A stretch of DNA of 64,000 nt from CAZSHG01 sp964459995 (GTDB taxonomy: Bacteria > UBP14 > UBA6098), in assembly GCA_964459995.1 (NCBI GenBank), contig CAYWOR010000007.1:62001-126000 (forward strand), in the 5' to 3' direction. Of the stretch, positions 42,750-51,002 are shown in pieces (position 1 is the stretch's first letter; the number at the start of each line of letters is the position of its first letter). The notes beneath the pieces were generated by a model that saw only the letters and a list, made by a program, of their open reading frames with translations, searched no databases and was not told the DNA's origin. Position numbers and translations under genes: made by a program.

Positions 42750-43493
42750 CTAGATAAGTGAAAAAAAGTAGAATCCGACTCCGGAGGCGACTATCTGGAT
42801 GGTCAGGTTGTCAAGCCCATGATTTGTTATAGCTTCGGTAAATGTTGAGGCAAGCGCGATCGCTAATGCGGCTAAAATGGCTAAACACAAAGGTTTGCCC
42901 GAAATGCTCAAAGCTATTGTCGCGGCTATGAAGCCCACAATAAACACCGATAGCGAACCTTCGAGACTTCGCACCGCCGGAACTCCGCCCAGCGAAGGCA
43001 CTTTGTATTTATGTTTGCCGAAACGGACTCCAACCGGTTCGGCAATGGCATCGCCCCAACCGGTAACGAGATAACCCACCGCCGCGAATTCCGAAAAAAG
43101 CATATTCGAAATTATTCCGCCTAAAGCGGTCGAGATAAGCGGGATAATAACGAAGATTGCCCGATGCGGACTGTCGGTTTCTCGTGCGATGGCCTCATAA
43201 AAGCCGAAACCATCGCCCTTCATCACCGAGAGAATTATCCAGATCGATGTGAGCGATCCGAAAAATACAACGGCTTTCAGCCCAAAAGCCAGTTGAAGTA
43301 TCCCTGCCAGTGTGAAAATTCCGAAATGGAAAATTTTTCGGGTGTAGCCAGTCTTTAGGTCTTTTTTGGTTTTGAGTCTTCCAACAAAGAAACTCCATAA
43401 TATAATGAAAAGAGCCAAAGGTGGCCCAAGTATCAAAATTGTCCGTAGATCTGGGACAGCTTCGAAGAAAAAGACTCGCGTTAGTTCTAACAT
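42750..43493 (-). CDS. Membrane CTP-dependent diacylglycerol/polyprenol kinase-like protein
   Basis: This 247-residue polytopic protein has about seven membrane segments. The family signature of dolichol/phytol/diacylglycerol kinases (SEC59/DGK1/VTE5) is seen in TGWGDAIAEPVGVRFGKHKYKVPSLGG followed by RSLEGSLSVFIVGF. These enzymes phosphorylate a lipid alcohol with CTP. The substrate is not decided. The start lies 18 bases after the stop of the acyl-CoA synthetase gene on the same strand, so a shared role in lipid salvage is possible. Confidence 0.75.
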   Translation of the reverse strand: MLELTRVFFFEAVPDLRTILILGPPLALFIILWSFFVGRLKTKKDLKTGYTRKIFHFGIFTLAGILQLAFGLKAVVFFGSLTSIWIILSVMKGDGFGFYEAIARETDSPHRAIFVIIPLISTALGGIISNMLFSEFAAVGYLVTGWGDAIAEPVGVRFGKHKYKVPSLGGVPAVRSLEGSLSVFIVGFIAATIALSISGKPLCLAILAALAIALASTFTEAITNHGLDNLTIQIVASGVGFYFFSLI

Positions 43494-43511
43494 TCCAGAA
43501 TCAGAGGAGTT

Positions 43512-45200
43512 CTATATTTCTATTCGTTTGCCGTCGAAAAGGTAGCGCTTAATCTTGCGGGTTGAGGTTTTCGGGAATTCCTCCAGCTGGATTTTGAAAT
43601 TCTTCACTCGTTTATACGGCGCTATTTTTTCGTTGACTTTGTTAATTATCTCTTTGAAGAACCGCTCCATATCTTCCTCTTCGGTGCTTTTGCCGTCACG
43701 GTAGAGGGCATCGAAATCGGGAACGATAATGGCGTATGGCTCTTCGGTATTGTTTCTAACTTGGCCGATAACAAGCGATTCGAGGATGTATGGCGATTTG
43801 TTTATCTGCTCTTCGATTTCTTCGGGGTAAACGTTTTTACCGGCGGCAGTAACGATGACATTCTTCTCCCTGCCTTTGAGGATAAGAAACCCTTCTTTGT
43901 CGAGCATGCCGAGATCGCCGGTTTTAAACCAACCATCTTCAGTGAAAGCGGCGCGGGTGGCTTCTTCGTTTTTGAAATACTCTTTGAAAACCGGATCGCC
44001 CTTTGCGAGAACCTCCCCTACTCCGTCTTTGTCGGGATCGGCGATTTTTATCTGAACACCTTTGATTGGCGGACCGACAGACTCCGCTTTGTTGTTGTCT
44101 GAAGGATTAGCCGCTAAAACCGGTGAAGTTTCTGTAAGACCATATCCCTGAATGCATAAAACACCGAAGTTGTTGAAAAACTCGACAATATCTGGCCGAA
44201 TTGCCGCTCCGCCTGCGACCATTAGGCGAAGTCCTGCAAACCCAATTTTATTACGGAAGGGCTTCATTATTGATTTTCCGGAATGGCTTCGGAAGGCTAA
44301 ATCTATAAACTTGGTCAATCCCATTGCGGAGTTGAACATTGTGGATGCAAGTGCGCCCTTTTCGTTTAAACCTCTCTGAATTCCGGTATAGAATTTTTCG
44401 AAAAGCAACGGCACACCGAGGATGATGGTGGCGTTGGAAGCCTGAATATCTTCGAGGATTTCTTTTCCTCGAAGCGCTCTGGCGTAACAGATTCCACATC
44501 CGAGGGTTAACGGGAGAAGAAAACCGCAGGTAGCCTCGAAAGCATGGTGAAGCGGCAAAACAGAGATAAAATTGTCCTCGGGGAAAAGGTCGAGTCTTTG
44601 GGGCATCGCTTCGATATCGGCAAGTATGTTCCTGTGGGTAAGAATAACCCCTTTTGGAGAACCTGTTGTTCCGGAGGTATATAGAATTGCGGCCGGTGTG
44701 GTATCAGTGTCGTGGTATCTTGGCGGAAACGGCTGGTTTTCGCTGGCGATTACTTTGTTCATTTTTTCGAGAATGTAACAGGGAATATCGACATTGGCAT
44801 CTTCGCTATCCTCGGTTAGACTCTGGCGAAAAGTCTCGGATACGAAAATCGCCTTGGCCTCGGAGTGACGGAGTATGTGTCTATGCTCCTGTGGGCGAAG
44901 CTGGGCATCGAGAGGGATTACGGTGCAACCGGCAGTTTGGATTGCGAGATAAGCTATCGCCCATTCGGGGCAATTCGGGCCGAGAAGCGCTATATGAGAC
45001 CCTTTGGCAAATCCTTCGCGCTGGATGAAGGAGGAGACTTTTTTGAAGTTGTTCACAAGCTCGCCATAGCTGATAATTCGAGGCTCTCCGCCAGGTATAT
45101 TCACCATAAGGGCTCTGCGTGATTCATCTCTGGAAGCGGCCTGTTCAACAGCCTGAGGTATCGTTAAACCATTTAGTTTGATATCGACTTTTACGTTCAT
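43512..45200 (-). CDS. AMP-forming long-chain acyl-CoA synthetase-like protein
   Basis: This 562-residue ANL-superfamily enzyme activates a carboxylic acid with ATP and joins it to CoA. The P-loop motif AILYTSGTTGSPKGVILTH is near residue 175, GYGLTETSPVLA near 340, and the hinge FKTGDLGMLDKEGFLILKGREKNVIVTAAGKNVYPEEIE near 410-450. It ends KTSTRKIKRYLF with the catalytic Lys. I start at ATG 45200, preceded by AAGGAG. A GTG 15 bases upstream would place this site inside the gene. A long-chain fatty acid is the likely substrate. It is divergent from the glycolytic operon. Confidence 0.87.
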   Translation of the reverse strand: MNVKVDIKLNGLTIPQAVEQAASRDESRRALMVNIPGGEPRIISYGELVNNFKKVSSFIQREGFAKGSHIALLGPNCPEWAIAYLAIQTAGCTVIPLDAQLRPQEHRHILRHSEAKAIFVSETFRQSLTEDSEDANVDIPCYILEKMNKVIASENQPFPPRYHDTDTTPAAILYTSGTTGSPKGVILTHRNILADIEAMPQRLDLFPEDNFISVLPLHHAFEATCGFLLPLTLGCGICYARALRGKEILEDIQASNATIILGVPLLFEKFYTGIQRGLNEKGALASTMFNSAMGLTKFIDLAFRSHSGKSIMKPFRNKIGFAGLRLMVAGGAAIRPDIVEFFNNFGVLCIQGYGLTETSPVLAANPSDNNKAESVGPPIKGVQIKIADPDKDGVGEVLAKGDPVFKEYFKNEEATRAAFTEDGWFKTGDLGMLDKEGFLILKGREKNVIVTAAGKNVYPEEIEEQINKSPYILESLVIGQVRNNTEEPYAIIVPDFDALYRDGKSTEEEDMERFFKEIINKVNEKIAPYKRVKNFKIQLEEFPKTSTRKIKRYLFDGKRIEI

Positions 45201-45308
45201 TTTTCTCCTTATCACAAATTTTGTTAGAATTTACAGCTAATTCCCGAATACCGCAAGAGAAAGATTTTGATAGAGATGTCTTCTTCTCGACAATACCTTT
45301 TATTCTCC

Positions 45309-45337
45309 TTGACTTATTGGTTAGACTATTTTATTTT
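45309..45337 (+). promoter_or_regulatory. Promoter of the glycolytic operon
   Basis: TTGACT at 45309-45314, a 17-base spacer and TATTTT at 45332-45337 precede the phosphofructokinase start by about 50 bases. GGAGG at 45381-45385 is the ribosome-binding site. Confidence 0.6.
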
Positions 45338-45389
45338 ATAATGTTGTTTTACATTGATAGGATATGTTTTTGTCGTTCAAGGAGGTATG

Positions 45390-46451
45390 ATGGCTAAAAG
45401 AGTTGGAGTTCTCACCGGCGGCGGCGATTGCCCCGGCTTGAATGCCGTGATCAGGGGACTTGTTTATTCGGGAACCTTCGAGCACGATATGGAATTCGTC
45501 GGCATCAAATATGGCTGGAAAGGGCTTTTGGAGAAGGATACGCGACCGCTTGGAATCGAGGATGTTCGTAATATTGCTTCGGAGGGCGGGACAATTCTTC
45601 GCACAAGCAGAACGAACCCGACCAGCGACGAGGCAGAAATCGCGATGGCTGTAGGAAACTTCCATGAACTCGGATTGGATTATCTCGTAGCTATAGGTGG
45701 CGAGGACACTCTCGGCGCGGCGTATAAGCTTTGGCGCGCGGATAACAGCTTCAAGGTTGTTGGTGTTCCGAAAACGATAGACAACGATCTTTGGGGCACC
45801 GATGTGACATTCGGTTTCGATACGGCGATAAACATTGCAGTTGAAGGAATCGACAGGCTTCACACGACCGCCAGAAGCCACAATCGTGTGCTTGTTGTTG
45901 AACTTATGGGTCGGCATGCCGGTTGGATTGCTCTCGAAACTGGCCTCGCAAGCAGTGCAGATATTATTCTTCTTCCGGAAGACCCCTTCGATATAGACCA
46001 TGATCTCTGCGATCCCCTTCGTAGGTTGAAGGAACAGGGCAGAGAATACGCCATCGTCGCGGTCAGCGAGGGTGCAAAAATCAAAGTCGAGCACGATGCA
46101 GATGGTTCGCTTTTCCTTCAGGATGTCGATCGCGACGAGTTCGGGCATGTCCGTTTGGGAGGTATCGGAAAGATTCTTGCGGACGAAATCGAAAACCGTA
46201 TCGGATGGGAAAGCCGCCATGTTGTTTTCGGCCATCTTCAGCGAGGCGGTGCGCCTTCGGCCTTCGATAGATATATTTCGTTGAGATTCGGTGTAGCCGC
46301 GGCGGATGCAGTCGCAGATGATAAATCCGGAGTAATGATCGCTCTTCGCGGAATCGATGTCATAGCTATCGAGATGACAGACGAGATTAAGAAAATCAAA
46401 CGGGTTCCAGATGAGCTTATCCGGTTTGCAAAACTCTTTTCGGGGAGATAA
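45390..46451 (+). CDS. 6-phosphofructokinase, pyrophosphate-type signature
   Basis: This 353-residue group-III-like phosphofructokinase makes fructose 1,6-bisphosphate. I start at ATG 45390 (four bases after GGAGG). An ATG three bases earlier is too close. Conserved parts are LTGGGDCPGLNAVIRG, PKTIDND, ELMGRHAGWIAL and GHLQRGG. The phosphoryl-donor site reads GGEDT, so the residue equal to E. coli Gly104 is Asp 106, and the residue equal to Gly124 is Lys 128. In characterised enzymes that pair marks pyrophosphate rather than ATP use. It heads an operon with gap, pgk and tpiA. Confidence 0.9.
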   Translation: MAKRVGVLTGGGDCPGLNAVIRGLVYSGTFEHDMEFVGIKYGWKGLLEKDTRPLGIEDVRNIASEGGTILRTSRTNPTSDEAEIAMAVGNFHELGLDYLVAIGGEDTLGAAYKLWRADNSFKVVGVPKTIDNDLWGTDVTFGFDTAINIAVEGIDRLHTTARSHNRVLVVELMGRHAGWIALETGLASSADIILLPEDPFDIDHDLCDPLRRLKEQGREYAIVAVSEGAKIKVEHDADGSLFLQDVDRDEFGHVRLGGIGKILADEIENRIGWESRHVVFGHLQRGGAPSAFDRYISLRFGVAAADAVADDKSGVMIALRGIDVIAIEMTDEIKKIKRVPDELIRFAKLFSGR

Positions 46452-46453
46452 AT

Positions 46454-47152
46454 ATGAAGAGACTCACGATTTCGATCCTAATTCTTATTGCGATTCTTTT
46501 TGCGGGATGTTCGAGTATTCCTAAGGACTATAATCCCCCTCAATATCGCCAAATAGCCGTTTTCGGGACTTATGTAATGCCTGTAAATTATAACATCGGG
46601 TCGAAAGAGGATCTTAAAGATGCGATAACAGAGGGCATTGTCGAAGCTCTCGCGGATGTAATCGCTGGAGATTATCCCGAATGGCGGACAACGAGCGAGC
46701 TTGCGAGGGTCTGCTCGAGATGCGGCTATGATGTCTATCTCGTTGCTCCGAATAAATACTTCGAGCAAAGGAAGGATAAGGTTGATGTCGCCCACCAAAA
46801 AAGGTTTGAGGGCTGGACTAAGGACGACTATTTCGGATATATCGGCCAGATGAAGGGCATGGTTCTGAAAACGATGGAGCCAACAGCATATATAATTTGC
46901 AGACAGACCGAAGCCAAGCAAAAAGAGGATTCATACACGGTCGAAATGCGCAGATGGAAGAATGATAGGCTGATTTTCAGCATGAGCTACAGTTATTTCA
47001 TGAAGAATTACGGTGAATTCTTCTGCGGTGCGGATGTCGGTGAACCTGACGAAACACCTCGAGAGGAGCATATCATTATCGATGGAAAAAGCGGCAAAGA
47101 TTCTGCTGATAATAACAGCGATCCCGGTGGAAAGGGATCGCGAATAGAATGA
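46454..47152 (+). CDS. Lipoprotein of unknown function inside the glycolytic operon
   Basis: This 232-residue protein has a signal segment and lipobox (LFAGC-S, Cys 19). The mature part begins with an alpha/beta stretch (RQIAVFGTYVMPVNYNIGS). It contains a Cys pair in VCSRCGYDVYLV and ends in an acidic, low-complexity tail. I recognise no family. It starts two bases after the phosphofructokinase stop and is followed 21 bases later by gap, so it is co-transcribed with glycolysis genes. That is an unexpected place for an envelope lipoprotein. Confidence 0.65.
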   Translation: MKRLTISILILIAILFAGCSSIPKDYNPPQYRQIAVFGTYVMPVNYNIGSKEDLKDAITEGIVEALADVIAGDYPEWRTTSELARVCSRCGYDVYLVAPNKYFEQRKDKVDVAHQKRFEGWTKDDYFGYIGQMKGMVLKTMEPTAYIICRQTEAKQKEDSYTVEMRRWKNDRLIFSMSYSYFMKNYGEFFCGADVGEPDETPREEHIIIDGKSGKDSADNNSDPGGKGSRIE

Positions 47153-47173
47153 ACAAATTATATTGGAGGAAAA

Positions 47174-48169
47174 ATGAAATTAGCAATCAACGGATTTGGA
47201 AGGATTGGCAGGCAGGTTTTTAGAATCGCCTGGGGCGATCCTTCGATCGAAATCGCCCATATCAACGACCTAACAGATGCGACGACTCTCGCCCATTTGC
47301 TGAAATATGACAGCACTTTCGGAGTTTGGAATCATGAGGTCAAAAGCGAAGATGGCGCGATTATAGTCGATGGCAAAAAAATCTCTATCACGGCGGAACG
47401 CGACCCGAAAAACGTTCCCCTCGCCGATAAGGGAATCGACGCGGTTCTCGAATCCACCGGTGTTTTCCGGAAAAAAGAGCAGGCTCAATGGCATATCGAT
47501 TCCGGTGCGAAAAAGGTCTTGATCTCGGCACCGGGAAAGGATGCCTTGGACGGCGATTTCGTGTTCGGAGTCAACGAAAAAGCATACGATAAGAACATTC
47601 ATCACATAATCTCTATCGGAAGTTGCACGACGAATTGTCTTGCCCCTGTTGCGAAGGTTCTTCACGACAATTTCGGCATCGTTCGAGGTCTTATGACTAC
47701 AGTGCATGCTTACACAAACGACCAGAGCATACTCGATCTTCCGCATAAGGATCTTCGCCGTGCGAGAACTGCGGCGCAGAATATTATCCCGACAACCACC
47801 GGCGCGGCAAAGGCAATCGGGCTGGTAATTCCCGATCTAAAAGGCAAGCTGGATGGTATGGCTGTTCGTGTTCCTGTTGCGGATGGCTCACTTGTGGATC
47901 TGACCTGTATATTAGAGAAAGATACTTCGACCGAAGAAATCAACGATAGAATGCGTGAAGCGGCAAACGGCCCGATGAAGGGTATCCTGAGTATCGCCGA
48001 CGACCCGATTGTTTCGAGCGACATTATCGGCGATTCACACAGTAGTGTCTTCTCTCCTCGCGACACGCGCGTGATGAACGGCAATTTCGTGAAGATTCTC
48101 TCTTGGTATGACAACGAATGGGGTTTCTCGAGCCGCGTTGTCGATATGTTTCGCTTAATGTTCAAATAA
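47174..48169 (+). CDS. gap: Glyceraldehyde-3-phosphate dehydrogenase, type I
   Basis: This 331-residue enzyme converts glyceraldehyde 3-phosphate to 1,3-bisphosphoglycerate. It has the N-terminal AINGFGRIGRQVFR Rossmann motif. Asp 32 in INDLTD favours NAD. The catalytic Cys 151 lies in SIGSCTTNC (the usual form is SNASCTTNC), with TTVHAYTNDQ and SWYDNEWGFSSRV also present. It has a GGAGG ribosome-binding site. It is followed ten bases later by pgk. Confidence 0.96.
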   Translation: MKLAINGFGRIGRQVFRIAWGDPSIEIAHINDLTDATTLAHLLKYDSTFGVWNHEVKSEDGAIIVDGKKISITAERDPKNVPLADKGIDAVLESTGVFRKKEQAQWHIDSGAKKVLISAPGKDALDGDFVFGVNEKAYDKNIHHIISIGSCTTNCLAPVAKVLHDNFGIVRGLMTTVHAYTNDQSILDLPHKDLRRARTAAQNIIPTTTGAAKAIGLVIPDLKGKLDGMAVRVPVADGSLVDLTCILEKDTSTEEINDRMREAANGPMKGILSIADDPIVSSDIIGDSHSSVFSPRDTRVMNGNFVKILSWYDNEWGFSSRVVDMFRLMFK

Positions 48170-48179
48170 GAGGTAAAAA

Positions 48180-49391
48180 ATGAGTCATCTCAGAAAGAAA
48201 ACTATTGATGATATCGACTTCGCCGGCCACAGGGTGATGGTTCGCGTCGATTTCAATGTCCCGATGGAAAACGGCGCGATTACGGATGATAGGCGTATTC
48301 GTGAGGCTTTGCCGACTATTCGTAAAATTGTCTCTGGCGGCGGAATACCTATTATAATGTCGCATTTAGGTCGCCCGGATGGCAAATATAATCCCGACCT
48401 CTCACTTAGACCGATTGCCAAACGACTCGAAGAGCTTCTTGGCAGACCCGTAACCTTTATCGCAGACGAACTTAGTCAGGATGCTATTAATGCCCGCGAG
48501 CACGCTCTTCAAGGGGACATCTTTCTTCTTGAAAACACGAGATTTTATCCGGGAGAGGAAACCAACGATCCCGAATTCTCGAAATTCATTGCCGGTCATG
48601 CCGATATTTTCGTGAACGACGCCTTCGGAACGGCACATCGCAAACACGCGAGCACCGTCGGCATCACGAACTATATGAAAGTATCCGTGATGGGGTATCT
48701 TGTAAAAAAAGAAATGGACATCCTCGTCGGACTTCTCGAAGAACCGAAAAGACCATATCTCGCGATTATCGGGGGATCAAAAGTTTCGTCCAAATTGCCT
48801 TTATTGAACTCTATGATGGATAAGTGCGATAAGATACTCGTTGGTGGCGCGATGGCTTCTACATTCTTCGGAAGCCTCGGAATTTCACAGGGGTGCGGCC
48901 CTGTTGAGAAAGACAAATTTGATACCGCACGCGCAATTCTCGAAAAAACTGAAAGTGTAGAGCCTTATCGGGGGCATATGTTGCTACCAATCGACCAAGT
49001 GGTTACAAACGAGATATCCCCAAGCGGATTTACCAAAATTTATCCTTACGACCAAGTTCCTGAGGATGTTATGGTTGCGGATATCGGCCCGGATTCTATC
49101 GCAAGATTCAAGACCGAATTGGACACCGCGCAGACTATCGTAATGAACGGTCCTGTCGGTGTTTTCGAGTTGGAACAGTTCGCCACCGGAACACGGGAAC
49201 TTTTAAAAAAGATTGGCGAGAGGGTGAGCCAAGGTGCTGTTGGTATCCTCGGCGGTGGTGACAGCGCCGCGGCGGCCGCTAAGTTTGGACTCGAAGACCA
49301 GATGACCCATATTTCCACCGGCGGCGGTGCATCGCTGAAACTTCTCGAAGGCTCTAAACTTCCCGCAATCGAGGCGTTGAGCGATAGGTAA
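48180..49391 (+). CDS. pgk: Phosphoglycerate kinase
   Basis: This 403-residue enzyme makes ATP from 1,3-bisphosphoglycerate. It has RVMVRVDFNVPMENG, SHLGRPDG, LENTRFYPGEETNDPEF, FVNDAFGTAHRKHAST and GGSKVSSKLPLL. The nucleotide-binding NGPVGVFE and GGGDSAAAAAKFG ... HISTGGGASLKLLEG follow at the C-terminus. Length and order fit the family. It lies between gap and tpiA with short gaps. Confidence 0.97.
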   Translation: MSHLRKKTIDDIDFAGHRVMVRVDFNVPMENGAITDDRRIREALPTIRKIVSGGGIPIIMSHLGRPDGKYNPDLSLRPIAKRLEELLGRPVTFIADELSQDAINAREHALQGDIFLLENTRFYPGEETNDPEFSKFIAGHADIFVNDAFGTAHRKHASTVGITNYMKVSVMGYLVKKEMDILVGLLEEPKRPYLAIIGGSKVSSKLPLLNSMMDKCDKILVGGAMASTFFGSLGISQGCGPVEKDKFDTARAILEKTESVEPYRGHMLLPIDQVVTNEISPSGFTKIYPYDQVPEDVMVADIGPDSIARFKTELDTAQTIVMNGPVGVFELEQFATGTRELLKKIGERVSQGAVGILGGGDSAAAAAKFGLEDQMTHISTGGGASLKLLEGSKLPAIEALSDR

Positions 49392-49396
49392 GCATT

Positions 49397-50164
49397 ATGC
49401 GAAAATTCCTTATTGCCGGAAATTGGAAGATGTTTCTTGACCGCGAGAGCGCAATAGCTCTCGCGAGAGAAATCGTGGATGGAATGCCGAAACGACCCTT
49501 TATAGATGTCGCAATATTTCCACCGGCTGTTTTTATCGAGGCTGTTGCAAAGGCTGTGGAAGGCTCGACGATTGCCGTCGGAGCGCAGAATTTGCACTAC
49601 GAAACAGAAGGTGCATTCACCGGTGAAATTTCTTCAAAAATGGTCTTGACAAGTGGAGGCCGGGTCGTTATTATAGGGCATTCTGAGCGGAGGAACATCT
49701 TCGGGGAATCCGACGAGTTCATCCAACGGAAAGTCAAAAGAGCTTTAGACGACAATCTCGTCCCTGTTCTTTGTATCGGAGAGAAACTCGAACAACGCAA
49801 AGCCGGTGAAACCGAAAGTGTTCTAAACAGACAGCTTAATGGCTCTCTTCGGGAAATCGAAATTACCGACCCCGACAAGATTGTTCTCGCTTACGAGCCT
49901 GTTTGGGCAATAGGAACCGGAGTTGTCGCCACGCCGGAACAGGCGCAGGACGCACATTCTTTCGTCCGAGACTGGATTCGCTCGAGATACGGCGATATCG
50001 CCGATGGTTTGCGAATTCTGTATGGCGGAAGTGTCAAGCCGGATAATGCCGAATCGCTTCTTGTGCAACCGGATGTCGACGGAGCACTTATCGGCGGCGC
50101 GAGTTTATCTTCGAAGGGTTTCTGCGAGATTATCGAAATAGCCGAAAGGTTACAAACGAGGTAA
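49397..50164 (+). CDS. tpiA: Triosephosphate isomerase
   Basis: This 255-residue TIM-barrel interconverts dihydroxyacetone phosphate and glyceraldehyde 3-phosphate. It has AGNWKM (catalytic Lys 11), IIGHSERR (electrophilic His), LAYEPVWAIGTG (catalytic Glu and flexible loop) and LYGGSVKPDNAESL with GALIGGASL near the end. It starts five bases after pgk and ends one base before secG. Confidence 0.97.
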   Translation: MRKFLIAGNWKMFLDRESAIALAREIVDGMPKRPFIDVAIFPPAVFIEAVAKAVEGSTIAVGAQNLHYETEGAFTGEISSKMVLTSGGRVVIIGHSERRNIFGESDEFIQRKVKRALDDNLVPVLCIGEKLEQRKAGETESVLNRQLNGSLREIEITDPDKIVLAYEPVWAIGTGVVATPEQAQDAHSFVRDWIRSRYGDIADGLRILYGGSVKPDNAESLLVQPDVDGALIGGASLSSKGFCEIIEIAERLQTR

Positions 50165-50165
50165 G

Positions 50166-50504
50166 ATGGTTATTGCACTATCGATATTAGTTGCCCTAAT
50201 TGCGATCGCTTTAGTGATCTCGATTTTGCTTCAATCCGGGCATGGCGGAGGATTAGCCGGTGCATTCGGTGGTTCTTTCGGGGCAAGCTCGGTTTTTGGC
50301 GGTCACCAGGCGGCGGGATTCCTTCAAAAAATTACAACCGGACTCGCTATCGCTTTCGTTGTGGTTGTGCTTATTATCAATCTCATGGCTACCCGCACGA
50401 CCGGATCGCGTTCTGCAAGCGTAATACCACAGGAAGCCTCGCGAACAGCGCCTTTGAGCGATGACGGTATGGGCGGCGGGATTCCTGTCGGCGAAGGGCA
50501 ATAG
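50166..50504 (+). CDS. secG: Protein translocase subunit SecG
   Basis: This 112-residue protein has two transmembrane helices (residues about 3-22 and 55-77). Between them is the SecG loop LQSGHGGGLAGAFGGSFGASSVFGG. It supports SecYE-mediated export. A Ser/Gly-rich tail follows. The tpiA-secG-tRNA-Leu order is widely conserved in bacteria. tRNA-Leu starts 18 bases after the stop. Confidence 0.95.
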   Translation: MVIALSILVALIAIALVISILLQSGHGGGLAGAFGGSFGASSVFGGHQAAGFLQKITTGLAIAFVVVVLIINLMATRTTGSRSASVIPQEASRTAPLSDDGMGGGIPVGEGQ

Positions 50505-50521
50505 GTTCTATAAAAGTATTA

Positions 50522-50608
50522 GCCGAGGTGGTGGAATTGGCAGACACGCATGGTTGAGGGCCATGTGAGCATATGCTCATGCGGGTTCAAGTCCCGCCCC
50601 CGGCACCA
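50522..50608 (+). tRNA. tRNA-Leu, anticodon GAG
   Basis: This is an 87-base class II tRNA with a long variable arm (GAGCATATGCTC). The anticodon stem is CATGG/CCATG with loop TTGAGGG, giving anticodon GAG. The T arm is GCGGG/CCCGC with TTCAAGT, and CCA is encoded. The acceptor stem GCCGAGG/CCCCGGC has an A.C mismatch at 5-68 where a T would pair. E. coli also has tRNA-Leu(GAG) directly after secG. Confidence 0.93.
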
Positions 50609-50613
50609 AATCG

Positions 50614-50647
50614 AAGAACAGCGATAATGTCGCTGTTCTTTTTTTTT
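50614..50647 (+). terminator. Terminator of the glycolysis-secG-tRNA-Leu operon
   Basis: A perfect 11-bp stem AAGAACAGCGA / TCGCTGTTCTT with loop TAATG is followed by nine T's (50639-50647). The stretch from here to the promoter at 50932 holds nothing I can name apart from a 13-base palindrome at 50821-50833. Confidence 0.93.
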
Positions 50648-50931
50648 AAAAAATCACAGCTTCCCTATTTTAATCTTAAGTTTCCTATCCTTAAATTAGT
50701 AACAAATGAAAATACTACTCAAATTCCTGATTCGTATTTCCAGTTTTCGTTGATCCTTCCAAGAAAAAATCGAACCGAAATCGTTTGAATTCCCTAATCC
50801 AGCTTGGATGTCTATTTTAAGTGAATGATTCACCTTTTCAAATGCAAACCCTTCGTGATACTTGGCAAGTCAAAGTTGTGCATATCAGAGAAGGCTTGGG
50901 AGGTTTTTTCGGATTCTCGACGATTTTTAAC

Positions 50932-50959
50932 TTGCGATATTACCTTATAAAATTATAAT
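50932..50959 (+). promoter_or_regulatory. Promoter of the lipoprotein/gingipain-like gene pair
   Basis: TTGCGA at 50932-50937, a 16-base spacer and a perfect TATAAT at 50954-50959 lie about 45 bases before the start codon at 51003. Confidence 0.6.
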
Positions 50960-51002
50960 GATTAGATGTTTATTGAGTAATCTGCTTCTTATGAGGAGGA
51001 AA

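Noticed and set aside
45390..50504. Horizontal transfer of the glycolytic operon
   Set aside because: Codon use, motif style and terminators look like the rest of the window, and no mobile-element genes, integrases or direct repeats flank it.
50821..50833. Palindrome GTGAATGATTCAC as an operator
   Set aside because: It is short, about 100 bases from the nearest promoter, and seen only once, so chance is a fair explanation.
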